Assembly (NCBI GenBank): GCA_012961925.1
Contig: DTYK01000212.1
Coordinates: 1 to 9,683 of the forward strand
Source of the DNA: Candidatus Latescibacterota bacterium
Lineage (GTDB): Bacteria > Latescibacterota > MVCY01 > DTYK01
Direction of reading: 5' to 3'
DNA length: 9,683 bases
The position numbers were made by a program, and so were the translations under genes. The notes under the pieces were generated by a model. The model did not search any database and was not told the DNA's origin. It worked only from the letters and a program-made list of their open reading frames with translations. Below, piece after piece: positions 6,837 through 9,683 of this stretch (positions are counted from its first letter, which is position 1; the number at the start of each line of letters is the position of its first letter).

Positions 6837-8281
6837 GCCTGCTCCTCAAGATTTTGGCCGATCCTCCTTACAGCAAACAGCATCCCGATCATCAGCCAGA
6901 AGAAGTTGTTCCCGATGTCAGCAGTGAAGAACATGCTGACATGGAATCCGACAAAGACCGAGACCAGGCCGATCATTATCGCCTTCAGATAGGGATCATC
7001 AATCTCCCTGACCGCCCTGATACCCGCCAGAAGAACGACGAACGCAAACCATAACGCAGCGGCAAAACCCACTATGCCCAATTCTGCAAGCACCGTAGCC
7101 AGATAGGTGTGGGATTCCCTGGTGGGGATCCATATCGGGAAGTCAACAGGCTTATATTTTTCAAAAAGAACCGGAAACCCTCTGACACCTATGCCTGTCA
7201 GGGGATGATCGAGAAACATGGAATAGGCTCCCTTGATGAAGTGGAGCCTGGAGACGCTGGAGACCCTGGCCACTGACTTATATTCGCTGAACGTAGCGAA
7301 GATGGAGGTGAACCGCCCAAGGACAAGATCTGCGTAGTTAGGGGAGATGATTGCGGCAACGGCAATTATGATGAGAAGTACCAGAAAAAGCACGAAGATG
7401 GACCTAAGCTTTCGGCTTAACCAGGCTATACAAATGATACCAAAGCCCGTGGCAAGCCAGTTACTGCGAGAGAACGTTGTAAGCAATCCACCCAGAAGTA
7501 TGGCGATTGCCGCCAACAAGGCGACCTTTGCCCGACGGGACAGTCTGAGATTGACCAGGAGGGCGACAGGCAGCAGGGTGGCAAGCATCAAAAATGTACC
7601 GAGACTGTTAGGGTTATAGAAAGATGCTGAAGCTCTCGGTATACTGGCCCCTGCTGCCCGCACGAAGCTGGCCGGGAGGAAGTATCGCTGGGTGAGCGCC
7701 TGGAAGATACCCCAGCCCGCAGAGACTACACCACAGATCACAACCGATGCTATCACCAAGGTGACGGCCCTCCTGGTCTCCACTAAGAAAACGGTTACAA
7801 ATATAAGCAAGGCCAGAAACGACATCCTGATGAAGTGGGTCATCCCCTCAAGCTTATTGGGCGAATATACCACCGATATGCCAAGAACCGTAAGATAGAA
7901 CACGAGCGGTATGGTCAACTCAAGCCGTGGGAGACGGGTACGCTTTTCAAAAAATAGCTTCGCCAGAGTGAAGAGTATTGCCGCCGAGCCCACAAGGTGA
8001 AATCCTGTTATGGGGGTGTTAAAGGTGGTAAAGAGCCTTGTGTCCGGCAATATCTGTCCGCTCACATCAAGGGCGGACGTAACCACCATGAGCGGAAAGA
8101 GGATCAAAGGATAGACGGGAAGAAGGAAGATGAGAACCGCTCCTCCCAGACCTAAGGCCAAAAGGAGAGCCTTCTCAGGAGGAAGGATCAGCGCAAGAAA
8201 CAGGATCAGGAATTCGACAAGAAGAAGAGCGAAATATTGCTTCCTGTTGAACCGTTCCCTCTTATCTAAGGCATACTCCAT
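6833..8281 (-). CDS. O-antigen ligase/polymerase-like membrane protein (Wzy_C family)
   Basis: A 482-residue polytopic inner-membrane protein with about 12 hydrophobic segments spread from residue 17 to 470, in the size range of WaaL/Wzy proteins. Family-type motifs are RASASFYNPNSLGTF (216-230), TFSRSNW (269-275) and, in the large loop near the C-terminus, DHPLTGIGVRGF (358-369) followed by ESHTYLATVLAELGIVG (389-405) with H391. These fit the Wzy_C (O-antigen ligase) domain. Members either polymerise undecaprenyl-linked repeat units (Wzy) or transfer finished glycan to an acceptor (WaaL); sequence alone does not separate these roles. The adjacent flippase and glycosyltransferases favour a Wzx/Wzy cluster. 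It begins 3 bases after the flippase stop, with AAAGGA about 5 bases ahead of the ATG. Confidence 0.86.
   Translation of the reverse strand: MEYALDKRERFNRKQYFALLLVEFLILFLALILPPEKALLLALGLGGAVLIFLLPVYPLILFPLMVVTSALDVSGQILPDTRLFTTFNTPITGFHLVGSAAILFTLAKLFFEKRTRLPRLELTIPLVFYLTVLGISVVYSPNKLEGMTHFIRMSFLALLIFVTVFLVETRRAVTLVIASVVICGVVSAGWGIFQALTQRYFLPASFVRAAGASIPRASASFYNPNSLGTFLMLATLLPVALLVNLRLSRRAKVALLAAIAILLGGLLTTFSRSNWLATGFGIICIAWLSRKLRSIFVLFLVLLIIIAVAAIISPNYADLVLGRFTSIFATFSEYKSVARVSSVSRLHFIKGAYSMFLDHPLTGIGVRGFPVLFEKYKPVDFPIWIPTRESHTYLATVLAELGIVGFAAALWFAFVVLLAGIRAVREIDDPYLKAIMIGLVSVFVGFHVSMFFTADIGNNFFWLMIGMLFAVRRIGQNLEEQA
6842..6847 (-). promoter_or_regulatory. ribosome binding site for the TTG-started GT4 gene
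   Basis: GAGGAG on the coding strand lies inside the last codons of the O-antigen ligase-like gene, 5 bases before the TTG. No ATG or GTG lies near it in frame, so this site decides the start. Confidence 0.7.
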
Positions 8282-8284
8282 CTC

Positions 8285-9268
8285 TCATCCTTTCTTCAAG
8301 GCCAGGTCCGAGATTCTCACCAGCAACAGATCCCGAACCGGGAGCGTGGAATTTCGGACGAAATAACCGAAGATCAACGCCCCCCATAATATGTATGCCA
8401 CCGACGTCGCCAGGCCTGCGCCTATCAACCCAAGGGTCGGGATCAGAAGAACATTTAAACCGATATTTATACAGAGCGACAGGGCAGGAGCAAGAAGGGC
8501 AATTATTGGATAGCCCTTCCTCCACAGGTAACTGTTAACAACCGAACCCGAGGCTACCGCCAGAATGCCCGGTAGCATATAGATCAGCGGAGGATAGGCA
8601 TCAACGAAGCGTACGCCGAATAGAAGGAGGATCAACTGCCTTCCCAGGAGGATAATCACAACAGCGACCACGAAGGTTACCAGGAGGATCGTTCGGCTGA
8701 CCTTTGCGGTCAAATGATCCTTCATGTCCGTAGCATCGGAGGCGATCTTGGAGAAAAGCACTGTTCCGGCAATGTTTGGCATCTCCTGCAGCATCTTGGC
8801 AAAACGGACGGCTATCAGATACACACCAACCAACCCAGCCCCAAGATAGTAGTTTACGAGGTAGATATCTGCTCGAAAAAGCAGCAGAAGCAGGAGATTG
8901 ATCAACATCCCTTTGGACCCTAAACGAAGCGAAGACCTGAGCAGAGCTTTGTTGAAACTTGTACCGATCCCGACGTTCTTCCTCAGTAAAAACGCGCTGA
9001 GCAAAAAGGCTAACACGCTGGCAAGCAGCCAGCTAAGCATAACACCTGAGAGACCCAGCTTGACGACCTTTAGGGCAATAAAATTACAACCAAGATAGAG
9101 GGCGAAAAAGAAGATAGGGATGACATTATATTCGATCATCCTCTCCAGACCGAGGAAAATCGATTGAAGGCCCTGAAACAGGACTGTTGACGTGGTTACG
9201 AGGAAGGCGACCAGGAGCAAAACTTTCCTCTCGCCGAAGCTACCCAAGGGGGTTAAACCACCGCTCAA
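8285..9268 (-). pseudogene. polysaccharide flippase (Wzx-like), C-terminal three quarters, out of frame with its N-terminus
   Basis: A 327-residue stretch holding most of a MATE/MOP-superfamily polysaccharide flippase, with roughly nine membrane segments. LFRADIYLVNYYLGAGLVGVY (130-150, an RxD plus YLG pattern usual for Wzx) and GLIGAGLATSVAYILWG (280-296) are typical. It opens at a TTG that lies within the T9 tract and overlaps the stop of the N-terminal piece as TTGA. Family members have about 400-480 residues and start with the segment supplied by the upstream piece, so this is almost certainly the rest of one gene; one extra T (or loss of two) would join them into 423 (or 422) residues. 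The TTG has no convincing independent ribosome site. The role would be flipping lipid-linked repeat units to the outer leaflet. It may be a true frameshift, a switchable tract or a sequencing error. Confidence 0.8.
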
Positions 9269-9555
9269 AAAAAAACCGCTGACAAGGCAATGCCTACCGT
9301 AGCCCCATAGAAGAGCGTGTTGGAAAACAGTTGCGGTGCATTATCCCTTTGTTCACCAACAAGATAGGCGTTTGACCTCTTGATCCCCTCCCCCAGAAGC
9401 ATCGACAGGATCATCACTGTGGTGGCCAGAATGGCATAATGTCCTGTGCCAGTAGGCCCGAGGGTCCTGGCTATCAGGACGGTGTTAGCGAGCCCTATCG
9501 CAAAGATAATCCCATTGCTAAGGGTCATGAATGTGAAGCTCTTAAGGAAAGTCAT
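9265..9555 (-). pseudogene. polysaccharide flippase (Wzx-like), N-terminal 96 residues, truncated by frameshift
   Basis: The product starts MTFLKSFTFMTLSNGIIFAI and contains LIARTLGPTGTGHYAIL (27-43), the usual Wzx N-terminal signature in which the first helix is followed by an R-LG-x-x-G-x-G-x-Y pattern. Helices are visible at about 10-30, 40-56 and 78-96. The third helix is cut by TGA immediately after VFF, within the T9 tract. Without the break it would continue in frame into the downstream segment. Its ATG lies 28 bases after the stop of the partial upstream gene and has no obvious Shine-Dalgarno; an internal ATG at residue 10 is also possible. Alone, three helices would not make a working transporter. 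Confidence 0.8.
9267..9275. repeat. mononucleotide tract A9 (T9 in coding sense) at the flippase frame break
   Basis: Nine consecutive A on the plus strand sit exactly where the flippase reading frame shifts. The coding strand reads GCG GTT TTT TTT TGA as given. With ten T it would read GTT TTT TTT TTG AGC and stay open, linking both halves. Confidence 0.9.
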
Positions 9556-9583
9556 CGGGCTGTATCCGGCTTCAAGGATCGGT

Positions 9584-9683
9584 TCAGGAGACCCTCTTCT
9601 TTCTCCACTTGAACTCGTTGAGGATCCTCTTCAGCTTTTCGGAGTCCTCATCCCCTTTCTCTTTAATCGCATGGAAGTACTCG
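9584..9683 (-). CDS. C-terminal tail of an unrecognised protein, cut by window edge
   Basis: Thirty-two codons followed by TGA are open from the right edge in one minus-strand frame, encoding a highly charged tail (EYFHAIKEKGDEDSEKLKRI, then a basic end WRKKRVS). I do not recognise the family; lengthy charged C-termini occur in many glycan enzymes. It is judged real because it ends 28 bases before the flippase start, has the same orientation and tight packing as the cluster, and the other two minus-strand frames close early. Its function must come from sequence beyond the window. Confidence 0.5.
   Translation of the reverse strand, partial: EYFHAIKEKGDEDSEKLKRILNEFKWRKKRVS

Noticed and set aside
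8262..8525. Minus-strand open frame of 87 codons, GTG start
   Set aside because: It overlaps the flippase and ligase genes in another frame, and its translation resembles no membrane or enzyme family.
8285..9268. Independent 327-residue gene starting at the TTG
   Set aside because: The TTG lies in the homopolymer at the exact frame break, has no ribosome site, and the product lacks the first three helices found in the adjoining frame.

Overview
The whole window is one leftward-transcribed (minus-strand) surface-polysaccharide gene cluster. It holds nine genes plus the tail of a tenth, packed almost without gaps and cut at both edges. Four junctions are 4-base stop/start overlaps or offer one, and only one intergenic gap exceeds 30 bases. 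I see no RNA genes, CRISPR array, insertion sequence or convincing terminator, and no stretch over 300 bases lacks a gene.

In transcription order (right to left): the C-terminal tail of an unrecognised gene (9584-9683); a Wzx-type flippase split into two frames at a run of nine T (9555-8285); an O-antigen ligase/polymerase-like membrane protein (8281-6833); a GT4 glycosyltransferase with a TTG start (6836-5661); a UDP-sugar 4-epimerase-like SDR enzyme (5595-4654); a second GT4 glycosyltransferase (4672-3527); a ChbG/YdjC-type deacetylase-like protein with one altered active-site position (3515-2640); a CapA-type metallophosphatase-like protein (2627-1488); a PaaK/CapK-type adenylate-forming ligase (1491-91); and the first 31 codons of WecB, UDP-GlcNAc 2-epimerase (94-1).

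Together these describe a Wzx/Wzy-type pathway. WecB and the SDR epimerase would make UDP-HexNAc/hexose donors, the GT4 enzymes would build a lipid-linked repeat unit, the flippase would export it, and the Wzy_C-family protein would polymerise or ligate it. The deacetylase, CapA and PaaK-like genes look like a modification module, but their substrates cannot be read from the sequence. The initiating phosphoglycosyltransferase and any outer-membrane export proteins are not in the window.

The organism is a bacterium by gene content (Wzx/Wzy logic, GGAG-type ribosome binding sites, some TTG starts). Arginine codons AGG/AGA and isoleucine ATA are used freely and base composition looks close to balanced. 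That would fit an uncultured or anaerobic lineage, but I cannot assign a phylum. The main observations for follow-up are the T9-split flippase, the G8/C7 tracts in a glycosyltransferase, and the Asp-to-Gly change in the deacetylase metal site.
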